64,000 nt of DNA from Sporocytophaga myxococcoides DSM 11118 (GTDB lineage Bacteria; Bacteroidota; Bacteroidia; Cytophagales; Cytophagaceae), in contig NZ_KE384560.1 of the NCBI RefSeq assembly GCF_000426725.1, positions 1,076,960-1,140,959 on the forward strand, in the 5' to 3' direction. Positions within the stretch are counted from its first letter, which is position 1; each line of letters starts with the position of its first letter. Below the pieces are notes generated by a model. The model did no database searches, was not told where the DNA came from, and saw nothing but the letters and a program-made list of their open reading frames with translations. This document shows positions 51,127 to 59,167 of the stretch, one piece after another. A program made the translations under genes and the position numbers.

Positions 51127-51774
51127 ATGAATAACAGTAAGAAAGAGATAGCAGCCGGAATAGTTTTGCTCTCAGTATTTTGTTTCATGTTACTTACACT
51201 TAGGATTCATATTTCGGGAAGTTATAACTTTTTATTCCTGACCTGGAACTGGCTTCTTGCTGTAATTCCATTGATATTGGCTTTTATAATCAGTAGTCTG
51301 AATAATAAAAAATTAATTAATATTCTTTCTTTTATGGTCCTTGGTAGTATATGGCTTTTATTTCTTCCTAACGCACCTTATCTGATTACAGATATAGTTC
51401 ACTTGAAAGAAAGAACAACTATTCCTATTTGGTTAGATGCATTGATGTTATTTTCTTTCGCATTTACAGGACTTGTAAGCGGTTTGGTTAGTCTGTATTA
51501 TGTACATCAGCATTTTATGAAATATTCGGGTGACAAGCTTTCCTGGTTATTTATTTGCATTGTGTCTACCTTATGTTCATATGGAATATATCTTGGAAGA
51601 TTCTTAAGATGGAATAGCTGGGATATTTTAACAGAGACAAGCACGTTATTTAATGATATAATTGTCAATCTTTTCAGAGTTAAAGCAATATTGGTTATTG
51701 GAGTTTTTACTTCTTTCCTGATAGCTTCCTATTACATTGTGTATATTCTTTTAACAAAAAAGGAAAATATTTAA
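51127..51774 (+). CDS. DUF1361 membrane protein
   Basis: A 215-residue protein with about seven hydrophobic helices. It carries the DUF1361 hallmarks WLLFLPNAPYLITDIVHL (about 77-94) and YLGRFLRWNSWDIL (about 157-170). The function of the family is not known to me. It begins 2 bases after the preceding membrane-protein gene, ending a run of membrane proteins that follows the radical SAM gene. Confidence 0.82.
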   Translation: MNNSKKEIAAGIVLLSVFCFMLLTLRIHISGSYNFLFLTWNWLLAVIPLILAFIISSLNNKKLINILSFMVLGSIWLLFLPNAPYLITDIVHLKERTTIPIWLDALMLFSFAFTGLVSGLVSLYYVHQHFMKYSGDKLSWLFICIVSTLCSYGIYLGRFLRWNSWDILTETSTLFNDIIVNLFRVKAILVIGVFTSFLIASYYIVYILLTKKENI

Positions 51775-51896
51775 ATTTAAAATAATCATTAGCTGATGAA
51801 AAATCCTGTTAATCATTATAATCAATTACTTTAATATAGATTCTAATGAATTGATTAATAATGATATTTTTTTAAACGATTATTCCCGGTTAAATT

Positions 51897-51966
51897 TAAG
51901 AACTGAAGACTTGTTTCATATTTCGGTAACTCAATGTTACTGAAATATGAAATAAAACAGTTCTTA
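51897..51966 (+). promoter_or_regulatory. Large hairpin leader of the ECF41 sigma gene
   Basis: A 70-base nested hairpin. The outer stem is TAAGAACTG (51897-51905) with CAGTTCTTA (51958-51966). The inner 17-bp stem is TTTCATATTTCGGTAAC (51914-51930) with GTTACTGAAATATGAAA (51936-51952), one G-U pair and loop TCAAT. It ends 6 bases before the ATG at 51973, so it would cover the ribosome-binding region. Confidence 0.65.
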
Positions 51967-51972
51967 GAAATT

Positions 51973-52815
51973 ATGACCCAATTAGATTTTATCGAATACC
52001 AAAAATATTTATTTGTAATTGCCTATAACATTCTGGGAGATATACAAACAGCAGAAGATCTTGTACAAGATACATATGAAAAGTGGCTGGGGCTGGATCA
52101 TGACAAGATCAGAGATGTAAGATCGTATCTAAGCAAGATCACAGTCAATAAAGCAATAGATACTTTAAAAAAAATAAAGCAGGAAAGAGAAGCTTATAAG
52201 GGTATATGGTTGCCTGAACCAATATTAACAGAAGTTGATCATGTTGATGAGCAAACAATAGATTATGCATTTTTAGTAATTCTGGAAAAGTTGAATCCAT
52301 ATGAACGCGCTGTGATTGTGCTCAGAGAGCTGATCGGTTATTCTTATCCACAAATAGCAGATTTGCTTGAGATAAGTCAGGAGAATAGCAGGCAGTTATT
52401 TCATAGGGCCAGCAAGAAACTTAAAAAAAGTACATTTGAACAATATAAGATTAAGGAAGAGCAGAAGGAGTTGTTTAAAGCTTTTATTGAGGCGATTGAT
52501 AGTAAAGATTATAACAAACTAACAATGCTTCTGAAGAATGATGCAATCCTTTATTCGGACGGCGGCGGTAAAGTGGCAGCAGCAATTAATCCTATTTATG
52601 GAGTTGTCAATATTCTTAAGTTTTTTCAGGGAGTATTTAAAAGTGAGAGAGGAGAATTCAAGTTTCATAAAATAAACCTTAATGGAAAGGCGGGTATAAA
52701 GATTGAACTAAATGGAAATCTTCATTCTGTTTTATATCCTGAAATTGTGAATGATAGGATTGATGATATATTTATGATCAGAAATCCGGAAAAAATAGTT
52801 TTTAATAAAAATTGA
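51973..52815 (+). CDS. ECF41-family RNA polymerase sigma factor
   Basis: A 280-residue sigma factor with sigma-70 region 2 (about 8-70, AYNILGDIQTAEDLVQDTYEKW), region 4 (about 100-155, LNPYERAVIVLRELIGYSYPQIADLL) and a C-terminal SnoaL-like extension. It has all three ECF41 signatures: WLPEP at 79-83, DGGGK at 196-200 and NPEKI (usual NPDKL) at 271-275. In ECF41 the C-terminal extension itself controls activity, replacing an anti-sigma factor. The frame starts at 51934 inside the leader hairpin; the ATG at 51973 gives the normal N-terminus. The gene immediately downstream is the AhpD-like partner found with this sigma group. Confidence 0.93.
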   Translation: MTQLDFIEYQKYLFVIAYNILGDIQTAEDLVQDTYEKWLGLDHDKIRDVRSYLSKITVNKAIDTLKKIKQEREAYKGIWLPEPILTEVDHVDEQTIDYAFLVILEKLNPYERAVIVLRELIGYSYPQIADLLEISQENSRQLFHRASKKLKKSTFEQYKIKEEQKELFKAFIEAIDSKDYNKLTMLLKNDAILYSDGGGKVAAAINPIYGVVNILKFFQGVFKSERGEFKFHKINLNGKAGIKIELNGNLHSVLYPEIVNDRIDDIFMIRNPEKIVFNKN

Positions 52816-52821
52816 ATTTTT

Positions 52822-52847
52822 TGTCACAAAATCAGATTGGTGCTGTC
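52822..52847 (+). promoter_or_regulatory. Candidate ECF41-dependent promoter
   Basis: TGTCACA (52822-52828), a 15-base spacer and TGTC (52844-52847). The motif reported for ECF41 is TGTCACA, about 16-17 bases, CGTC, so this differs by one base at the -10 and slightly in spacing. It sits 22 bases before the ATG of the AhpD-like gene. Confidence 0.6.
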
Positions 52848-52869
52848 TATTGGGAAAATGAATGTTCTT

Positions 52870-53313
52870 ATGGAAAGCAGAATCAAAATCAAAGACCTGG
52901 AGCCAAACGCCTATCAGGCAATGTATGGAGTTGAAAAATATCTTTCTTCTACAAGTATTTCAAAGACATATAAAAGTCTAATTAAAATCAGGGCTTCACA
53001 GATAAACAGATGCGCTTTTTGTATTCAAATGCACACAAGAGATGCACGACTGGAAGGTGAAACAGAGCAGCGCATTTATGCTTTGTCTGCCTGGAGAGAA
53101 ACACCTTTTTTTACTCCTGAAGAAAGAGTGGTACTTGCACTCACTGAAGAAGTGACACTAATAGCAAACAATGGTGTATCTGACGAGGTTTATAAAGAAG
53201 CAGAAAAATATTTTGATGGAAATTATATTGCACAGCTGATTATGACTATTGTTTCTATTAATGGATGGAACAGAATAGCAGTTTCTACTCGACTGGCTCC
53301 TGAAGTGATATGA
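52870..53313 (+). CDS. AhpD-like/carboxymuconolactone decarboxylase family protein
   Basis: A 147-residue helical protein with the AhpD-type redox motif C48-A-F-C51 and H55 (RCAFCIQMHTRDAR). Such proteins act as alkylhydroperoxidase-like disulfide reductases. It is directly downstream of the ECF41 sigma gene, which is the known genetic arrangement for that sigma group, and is preceded by a matching promoter. The frame extends to 52837, but that start overlaps the promoter; the ATG at 52870 gives the family N-terminus, with 52858 as an alternative. A strong terminator follows. Confidence 0.88.
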   Translation: MESRIKIKDLEPNAYQAMYGVEKYLSSTSISKTYKSLIKIRASQINRCAFCIQMHTRDARLEGETEQRIYALSAWRETPFFTPEERVVLALTEEVTLIANNGVSDEVYKEAEKYFDGNYIAQLIMTIVSINGWNRIAVSTRLAPEVI

Positions 53314-53318
53314 ATCTG

Positions 53319-53361
53319 AATGAAACAAAGCAGCTTTAAAACAAGGCTGCTTTGTTTCATT
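53319..53361. terminator. Bidirectional terminator
   Basis: A perfect 16-bp stem, AATGAAACAAAGCAGC (53319-53334) with GCTGCTTTGTTTCATT (53346-53361), and an 11-base loop. It lies between convergent genes ending at 53313 and 53366. Confidence 0.82.
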
Positions 53362-53365
53362 TGAA

Positions 53366-53719
53366 TCATTCAGAAATTATGATGGTTACTTTATTCTGTC
53401 TGTTTTCCACCAGTTTTTCGGTTTTTTCACCAGCTCCAAAATTATTTTTATCACCCTTTTCAGCTCCTACATAATACGCTAATGATTCAAGGTCTTCGAA
53501 TACAGCATTTCCTTTTTCATCTGTAACTTGGGTATCTACCGGATTTACACTTTTTTCATAATCTTCCTTTGTCTTATAAAGACTCACAGAGGCTTCGCTT
53601 TCCAGATTGCCCAGATCATTTCGAACTGTTACTTTCAGACTGGTTTTCAACACATGCATTGTAAAAGAGCTTAATACTGCAAGGGTAATAAGGCTAAACA
53701 GGACTGTTCTTATTTTCAT
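53366..53719 (-). CDS. Small secreted protein with a Cna-B/transthyretin-like fold
   Basis: A 117-residue exported protein. A signal peptide (MKIRTVLFSLITLAVLSSFT) is followed by a single predicted beta-sandwich of the carboxypeptidase-regulatory/Cna-B type: LKVTVRNDLGNLESEASVSLYKT, then VTDEKGNAVFEDLESLAYYVGAEKGD and a final strand KVTIIISE. Phrases of the type DEKGNAVFEDL are characteristic of that fold. The role is unknown. The divergent region to the next gene holds a small dyad, ATGTTG-TTTT-CAACAT (53787-53802). Confidence 0.7.
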   Translation of the reverse strand: MKIRTVLFSLITLAVLSSFTMHVLKTSLKVTVRNDLGNLESEASVSLYKTKEDYEKSVNPVDTQVTDEKGNAVFEDLESLAYYVGAEKGDKNNFGAGEKTEKLVENRQNKVTIIISE

Positions 53720-53869
53720 AGGTTTATCTTTTAATGAAATTTTAATATTAATCTCTGAAAATGCAAATATTTACGCTATTGTATTCATGTTGTTTTCAAC
53801 ATAGCAAAATTTATATGGGATAATGTCTCCTTTAATAGTACTTTTGCTATTCTAATTTTTGAATGCAAT

Positions 53870-54502
53870 ATGATAAAATATCCATCCTTCCTTGAAGACA
53901 GTTTTAATAAGGGCTATTCTATTATTGAAGAAGGTGTTACCTATTCATTTCAATGTCAGAATATGGGGAGTATCAATATCCGTACAGGAAAGATTCTTAC
54001 ATGTGACCCTTTAAATACCGAAGAGGTGGATGCATTTGTCAACTTGTTTCCTTTAGGCAGTTTTCCTGTGGAACTGGCAATAGCAGATATTGAAACAGAT
54101 GAACGAATAGCATTTGCTAGAATAAAATTCTCAGAAGAGAAGCCTGTTCGTTGGGAATTTGCTCTTCTTGAAGGCCAACGTATGGAAGATTTGCAGGAAG
54201 GAGAAATATTCGGGTACGCCGTAGATTCAGGTCTTGGTTGTTTTATGGATCTTTCTGCATTGGAAGCATATGAATATTATGCTAAAAAAAATAACGAATA
54301 CCACGAAGAGATTTTTGATCAGATGGATGAGGTTTACAAGGACACCAGAACCTGGTACATGTGGAAATCAAAAGAAGAGACCATTGCCATATTTACAACT
54401 GGATATGGGGATGATGTATATCAATCTTATGTCGGGTTTGATAATGATGGAAGAATTTGCAGAATCGTTACGGACTTCAATTTATTAGATTGGAATAGAT
54501 AA
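53870..54502 (+). CDS. DUF4241-family protein
   Basis: A 210-residue cytosolic protein. The second half has DUF4241-like features (GYAVDSGLGCFMDLSALEAY, then TTGYGDDVYQSYVGFDNDGRICRIVTDF). The first half contains FPLGSFPVELAIADI and RIAFARIKF, also usual for the group. The function of the family is unknown to me, though members are found near contact-dependent toxin-immunity loci; nothing around it here suggests a toxin. A hairpin with a T-run follows. Confidence 0.75.
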   Translation: MIKYPSFLEDSFNKGYSIIEEGVTYSFQCQNMGSINIRTGKILTCDPLNTEEVDAFVNLFPLGSFPVELAIADIETDERIAFARIKFSEEKPVRWEFALLEGQRMEDLQEGEIFGYAVDSGLGCFMDLSALEAYEYYAKKNNEYHEEIFDQMDEVYKDTRTWYMWKSKEETIAIFTTGYGDDVYQSYVGFDNDGRICRIVTDFNLLDWNR

Positions 54503-54507
54503 TTTTT

Positions 54508-54538
54508 TGTGGAATATTTCCACAGAAGTTTTTTATAT
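54508..54538 (+). terminator. Short terminator hairpin
   Basis: A 7-bp stem, TGTGGAA (54508-54514) with TTCCACA (54518-54524), a 3-base loop and a T-rich run soon after. It follows the DUF4241 gene. Confidence 0.55.
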
Positions 54539-54661
54539 TTTTGATAGTTAGATGGTTGACCTGTTGATAGCATATGGCCTGAAGAAATAGAATAAAATAT
54601 ATATTCATATCTTTAAACATATACATTTTTTAATTGTTGTATTCAGTTTTACTTTTAGAGT

Positions 54662-54689
54662 TGTAATAGTAGAATCTATTGCTATTACA
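54662..54689 (+). promoter_or_regulatory. Dyad upstream of the hybrid kinase
   Basis: TGTAATAG (54662-54669) and CTATTACA (54682-54689), 8-bp arms with a 12-base spacer that itself contains TAGA-A-TCTA. It lies 28 bases before the kinase ATG; a possible operator. Confidence 0.3.
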
Positions 54690-54717
54690 GGCTTGTATTA
54701 ATTAAAATTTATTGAAT

Positions 54718-57700
54718 ATGTTGCCTTTTGAAAAATTTGGTCTTAATAAAAAGATAAGACTGGGTTTAGGATTCTCTATTATCCTACTGATATTATCTTC
54801 ATCCCTCTCGTTTTATACAATATTAAAACTGATAGAGCAATCATCATGGGTCGACCATACAAATGAAATACTGATCAATATTGAATCAACCATTTCTCAA
54901 CTGAGAGGGGCAGAGACGGGACAGAGAGGTTATTTGCTCACAGGAGATGAACAATTTCTGGAACCATATCGAAATGCGGAAAGCAAAGTAAAGGTAAATT
55001 TAGCTAAGTTGAAGGAACTTACAGCAGATAATAAATACCAGAGGCAATCCATAGATACTTTGGAAAGACTGATTAGCCTGCGCTTTGATAGAATGAATGA
55101 TGTTTTGGAGAAATTCAGGAGAGATAAGACACAAATCAGTTACCGTGATATGGTTGTTGGTAAGAAGATGATGGATGAGATTCGGTCCATGTATACAAAT
55201 ATGCGGAGTGAAGAGCAGGGGCTTCTTAAAAGCAGGATTGCAGCTGTCAATAAATATTACAGATCATCCCCAATCATTATAATAATTTCATCTCTTATTG
55301 CGATTGTTTTAGCGGGAGTATCATTTTATTTTATAAACAGGGACATTAGAAACAAAGAAATTGTTCAGCAAGAATTAAAAGCTCTTAATAGTCGTCTTGA
55401 GGAATCCAATGAGGAATTGATTAAAAACAGAAATGAAGTCACCAATCAAAATTACTTGCTACAGGCAAATAGCAGGATAAACGATTTGCTAAGAGGAGAA
55501 AGAGACTTAGGTTTATTGAGTAATAAGGTATTGTCATTTCTGACTGAATTTATGAAGGCTCAGGCAGGGGTAATTTATATAGCACAAGATGATGGTAGCT
55601 TTGAGATTACAGATACCTATGCCATTGAGACAAATGCAAATTTACCTAAAAAATTTTATTCTGGAGAGGGATTGTTGGGGCAGTGTGCATTACAAAAAAA
55701 GGTTCAGTTAATTAATGATGTGTCTGTCAAAAATATAAAGATCAATTCAGGCCTTGCCGCTTTTGACGTTGCTGAAATTTTAATAGTGCCATTTCATCAT
55801 TCGGAAAATACCGTAGCATTAGTGGAGCTTTTGAGCAGAGAAAAATTCAATGAACTTGATCTCCAGTTTATTTACAGTGTTGGAAGCACTATATCCATTT
55901 TTATAAATGGTATAAAATCGGAAATGAGGACATTCGAGTTGTTGTCAGAAACCCAGAACCAGTCGGAAGAGCTGGAAACACAGCAGGAAGAACTTCGGAT
56001 TATGAATGATGAATTGAGGGAGCAAAGAGATAAGTTGCAGGCTTCGGATGAAGAATTACGCGCCAGTGAAGAAGAACTTCAGGAAAAGAATGCGGAGCTT
56101 GAGTTGCAATATGAAGCAATTAATTCAAAGAATAAAGCGCTTGAAGATGCAAGACAGGCGTTGCAGTTAAAGATGAATCAGGTAGAGGTAATCAGTCAAT
56201 ATAAGTCAGATTTCCTTGCCAATATGTCTCATGAGCTAAGAACACCATTGAATAGTATCTTAATACTATCAGGCCTTTTAAAAGACAACAAAAACAAAAC
56301 ATTAAGCAAGAAAGAGATTGAACAAGCGGGTATAATTGAACGTTCCGGAAATGATTTACTTAAGCTTATTAATCAGATTCTGGATTTGGCAAAAGTAGAG
56401 TCCGGGAAAGTAAGGCTTGAACTTGGTGATTTCAGACCTAATGAATTTAAGATGGATGAACAGTTCAGAGATCTTGCCAGAGAGAGAAATGTAAATTTTA
56501 GATCTTCAATAGAAAATGGCGTCCCTGATTTTATTTATACTGACAAGTTCAGGGTGGAACAGGTGCTCAAGAATCTATTATCTAATGCCTTTAAGTTCAC
56601 TCCGGATAGCGGAACCGTTGAATACATCATTAGACCGGTAACTGAACCCAATAAGAAATTTCTAAATCCTGATTTGAATAACAAAAAAGTAGTTGCCTTT
56701 GTTGTAAAAGATACTGGTATAGGAATTCCTCCTGATAAGCTGGATCTGATATTTGAGGCCTTTCAACAAGCTGATCCTTCTACTACAAGAAAATATGGAG
56801 GCTCTGGCCTTGGCCTTACTATCAGCAGAGATATAGCAATATTGCTTGGTGGAGAAATTCAAGTGGAAAGTATTGTTGGAAAAGGAAGTAAATTTACTTT
56901 GTACCTCCCGGAGAGAGCTGATGAAAAGAATTTGGAAGAAGCCATCCTGGTGCCCGAGAAATATGCTCCAGTACCTCCAGTATCTCAAATACCGCCAGTT
57001 ACTAGAAGTATTCCGAATGTTCACTCATCAAGGAGTATACTTATTGTAGAAGATGATGTTTACTTCTCAAGAATTCTTGAAGACTATGCTAAAAGCAAAG
57101 GTTATGAGGTGACAGTTATTCATAAAGGAAATGAAGTGATTGACATTGCAAAAGATAATAATTTTGCTGCCATTCTGCTTGATGTGCAATTACCCGATAC
57201 TAATGGATGGGAAGTGCTTAAAGGACTTAAACATAATCCTTTGTTAAAAGATATTCCCGTACATATGATGTCTGCATATGATAAGGAGGCCTATCACAAC
57301 AATATGGGCCAGGAAAACTTTATTCCAAAGCCGGTAGCTCTTGAATCACTTGATAAAGCGTTCAACAAAATCAGTGTTGGTATCGACAGGGATATAATAA
57401 AGGTTTTGATAGTGGAAGACAATGAAAATGAGAGTCTGGCAGTAAAAGATCTTTTAAAATCCCAGGGCATTGAATCCCATAATGCTTTTAATGGGGCAGA
57501 AGCTCTTGAGCTTTTGAAGAAGGAAAGATACGATGGTATTATATTAGATATAAAACTTCCTGATTATAATGGGTATGACTTGCTAGAGTTTATAAAAAAA
57601 GATAATGGTCTGAAAGGAATGCCTGTTATTATTTATTCTGGGAAAGACCTTTCTGTAGATGAGGAAGCCAAATTCAAGAGGTATGCAGATACAATAATTA

Positions 57701-58194
57701 TTAAGACGGAGTATTCATATACAAGACTTCTGGAAGAAGTTAAACTCTTCATGCATAACATGGGAGCAAGCATAGAAAAGTCATCAAGGTCTTCTATAGT
57801 ACAGAGAGATATGTTGCTGAAAGATAAGAAGGTACTTATTGCTGATGATGATATGCGCAATATTTATTCTCTGACCAATGTGCTGGAAGATCAGGGGATG
57901 CATGTAGTAGTAGCTTATGATGGCAGGCAGGCAATAGATGAACTAGATGCTAATCCAGACATTGATATCGTATTAATGGATATTATGATGCCTGAAATGG
58001 ATGGAATCGATGCTACTAAATCTATCAGATCTAAACCTGAATATCATAACCTTCCTATTATTGCAATTACAGCAAAAGCGATGACTGGTGATAAGGAAAA
58101 ATGTATCGCAGCTGGCGTTTCTGATTATATTTCAAAACCTATCGAGTTACCTAAATTATTATCTCTGATGCGTGTATGGTTATATAAAAGTTAA
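54718..58194 (+). CDS. CHASE3-GAF hybrid histidine kinase with three receivers
   Basis: An 1158-residue membrane sensor. TM1 (about 14-35) is followed by a periplasmic CHASE3 domain (about 38-175, TISQLRGAETGQRGYLLTGDEQFL), TM2 (about 182-204), a coiled coil, a GAF domain (about 250-400), a long acidic coiled coil (about 405-490), HisKA (FLANMSHELRTPLNS, H at about 505), HATPase (DTGIGIP, GGSGLGLTIS) and three receivers. Their phosphoacceptor Asp residues are at about 822 (LLDVQLPDTNG), 944 (LDIKLPDYNG) and 1088 (LMDIMMPEMDG). The start is the ATG at 54718, not the TTG at 54712. The CheR gene follows 7 bases downstream. Confidence 0.92.
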   Translation: MLPFEKFGLNKKIRLGLGFSIILLILSSSLSFYTILKLIEQSSWVDHTNEILINIESTISQLRGAETGQRGYLLTGDEQFLEPYRNAESKVKVNLAKLKELTADNKYQRQSIDTLERLISLRFDRMNDVLEKFRRDKTQISYRDMVVGKKMMDEIRSMYTNMRSEEQGLLKSRIAAVNKYYRSSPIIIIISSLIAIVLAGVSFYFINRDIRNKEIVQQELKALNSRLEESNEELIKNRNEVTNQNYLLQANSRINDLLRGERDLGLLSNKVLSFLTEFMKAQAGVIYIAQDDGSFEITDTYAIETNANLPKKFYSGEGLLGQCALQKKVQLINDVSVKNIKINSGLAAFDVAEILIVPFHHSENTVALVELLSREKFNELDLQFIYSVGSTISIFINGIKSEMRTFELLSETQNQSEELETQQEELRIMNDELREQRDKLQASDEELRASEEELQEKNAELELQYEAINSKNKALEDARQALQLKMNQVEVISQYKSDFLANMSHELRTPLNSILILSGLLKDNKNKTLSKKEIEQAGIIERSGNDLLKLINQILDLAKVESGKVRLELGDFRPNEFKMDEQFRDLARERNVNFRSSIENGVPDFIYTDKFRVEQVLKNLLSNAFKFTPDSGTVEYIIRPVTEPNKKFLNPDLNNKKVVAFVVKDTGIGIPPDKLDLIFEAFQQADPSTTRKYGGSGLGLTISRDIAILLGGEIQVESIVGKGSKFTLYLPERADEKNLEEAILVPEKYAPVPPVSQIPPVTRSIPNVHSSRSILIVEDDVYFSRILEDYAKSKGYEVTVIHKGNEVIDIAKDNNFAAILLDVQLPDTNGWEVLKGLKHNPLLKDIPVHMMSAYDKEAYHNNMGQENFIPKPVALESLDKAFNKISVGIDRDIIKVLIVEDNENESLAVKDLLKSQGIESHNAFNGAEALELLKKERYDGIILDIKLPDYNGYDLLEFIKKDNGLKGMPVIIYSGKDLSVDEEAKFKRYADTIIIKTEYSYTRLLEEVKLFMHNMGASIEKSSRSSIVQRDMLLKDKKVLIADDDMRNIYSLTNVLEDQGMHVVVAYDGRQAIDELDANPDIDIVLMDIMMPEMDGIDATKSIRSKPEYHNLPIIAITAKAMTGDKEKCIAAGVSDYISKPIELPKLLSLMRVWLYKS

Positions 58195-58201
58195 TTATCG
58201 A

Positions 58202-59026
58202 ATGGGATATATAGAAATAGATGATGAAGCGTATCAGGACCTGCTCATGGCTATTATGGGACGTTATAGCTATGATTTTTCGGGATACTCCAGAGCTTCA
58301 ATGAACAGACGCATTAGCAGATTTATGATTAATAAAAATCTGGAAACTGTGAGTGAATTGAAATTCAGAATACTTGCAGATACTGGATATTTTGAATCTT
58401 TTTTGGAAGAGGTTACAGTGAATGTAACAGAGATGTTCAGAGATCCTTCGTTTTATCTTTCTCTTAGAAAAAATGTGGTACCTTATCTAAAGACATATCC
58501 TTATGTTAGAGTGTGGGACGCAGGTTGCTCAACAGGTGAAGAGACATATTCGCTTGCAATGCTTTTAAAAGAAGAATCTGTCTTGACTAAATCAAGAATC
58601 TATGCTACAGATATTAATGGTAAAGTATTGCAGACTGCTAAGGAGGGAATTTATCCTATATCCTGTATGAAAGAATATTCAAGAAATTATCTTGAGGCAG
58701 GGGGCTTATTTTCACTGTCAGACTACTATCACGCGCGATATAATAGAGCCATCATGGATTCAGAACTCAGTAAAAATTTTCTGTTTTCAATTCATAATCT
58801 AGTACACGACGGATCATTTAACGAATTTAATCTGATTTTATGCCGCAATGTGCTGATATATTTTCAAAAAGAATTACAGGAAAAGGTATTGGAATTATTC
58901 ATGGACAGCCTGCCAGTTTTCGGATTCCTCGCTCTGGGTAACAAGGAATCTCTTAGGTTCAGCAAGATTGAAAAATATTTCCAGGTAATAGATCAGAAAG
59001 AGAAAATATATAGAAGAATTAATTAA
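58202..59026 (+). CDS. CheR-type protein glutamate methyltransferase
   Basis: A 274-residue SAM-dependent methyltransferase with the CheR N-terminal helical domain (about 5-70, YDFSGYSRASMNRRISRFM) and catalytic domain (VWDAGCSTGEETYSLAM for SAM binding, NLILCRNVLIYF). CheR normally methylates glutamates of chemoreceptors. The ATG at 58202 is chosen over the in-frame 58172 inside the previous gene. It is co-directional with a hybrid kinase upstream and a receiver-kinase downstream; no CheB or chemoreceptor gene is in the window. Confidence 0.9.
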   Translation: MGYIEIDDEAYQDLLMAIMGRYSYDFSGYSRASMNRRISRFMINKNLETVSELKFRILADTGYFESFLEEVTVNVTEMFRDPSFYLSLRKNVVPYLKTYPYVRVWDAGCSTGEETYSLAMLLKEESVLTKSRIYATDINGKVLQTAKEGIYPISCMKEYSRNYLEAGGLFSLSDYYHARYNRAIMDSELSKNFLFSIHNLVHDGSFNEFNLILCRNVLIYFQKELQEKVLELFMDSLPVFGFLALGNKESLRFSKIEKYFQVIDQKEKIYRRIN

Positions 59027-59167
59027 CCATAAGTTGAACTGCATTTAGAACAATATTGTAATGACATAGTTGTGATTAAGTTTTTTCCAGAATCTTAATT
59101 CAGTTTTAGAAATAGAATAATTTCAAAAGGTTCCTAATTGATCATTTAATTTTTACTGCATCCTAAG

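Noticed and set aside
53787-53802. ATGTTG-TTTT-CAACAT as a terminator
   Set aside because: It lies between divergent gene starts and lacks a T-tract after the stem, so at most it is a weak dyad.
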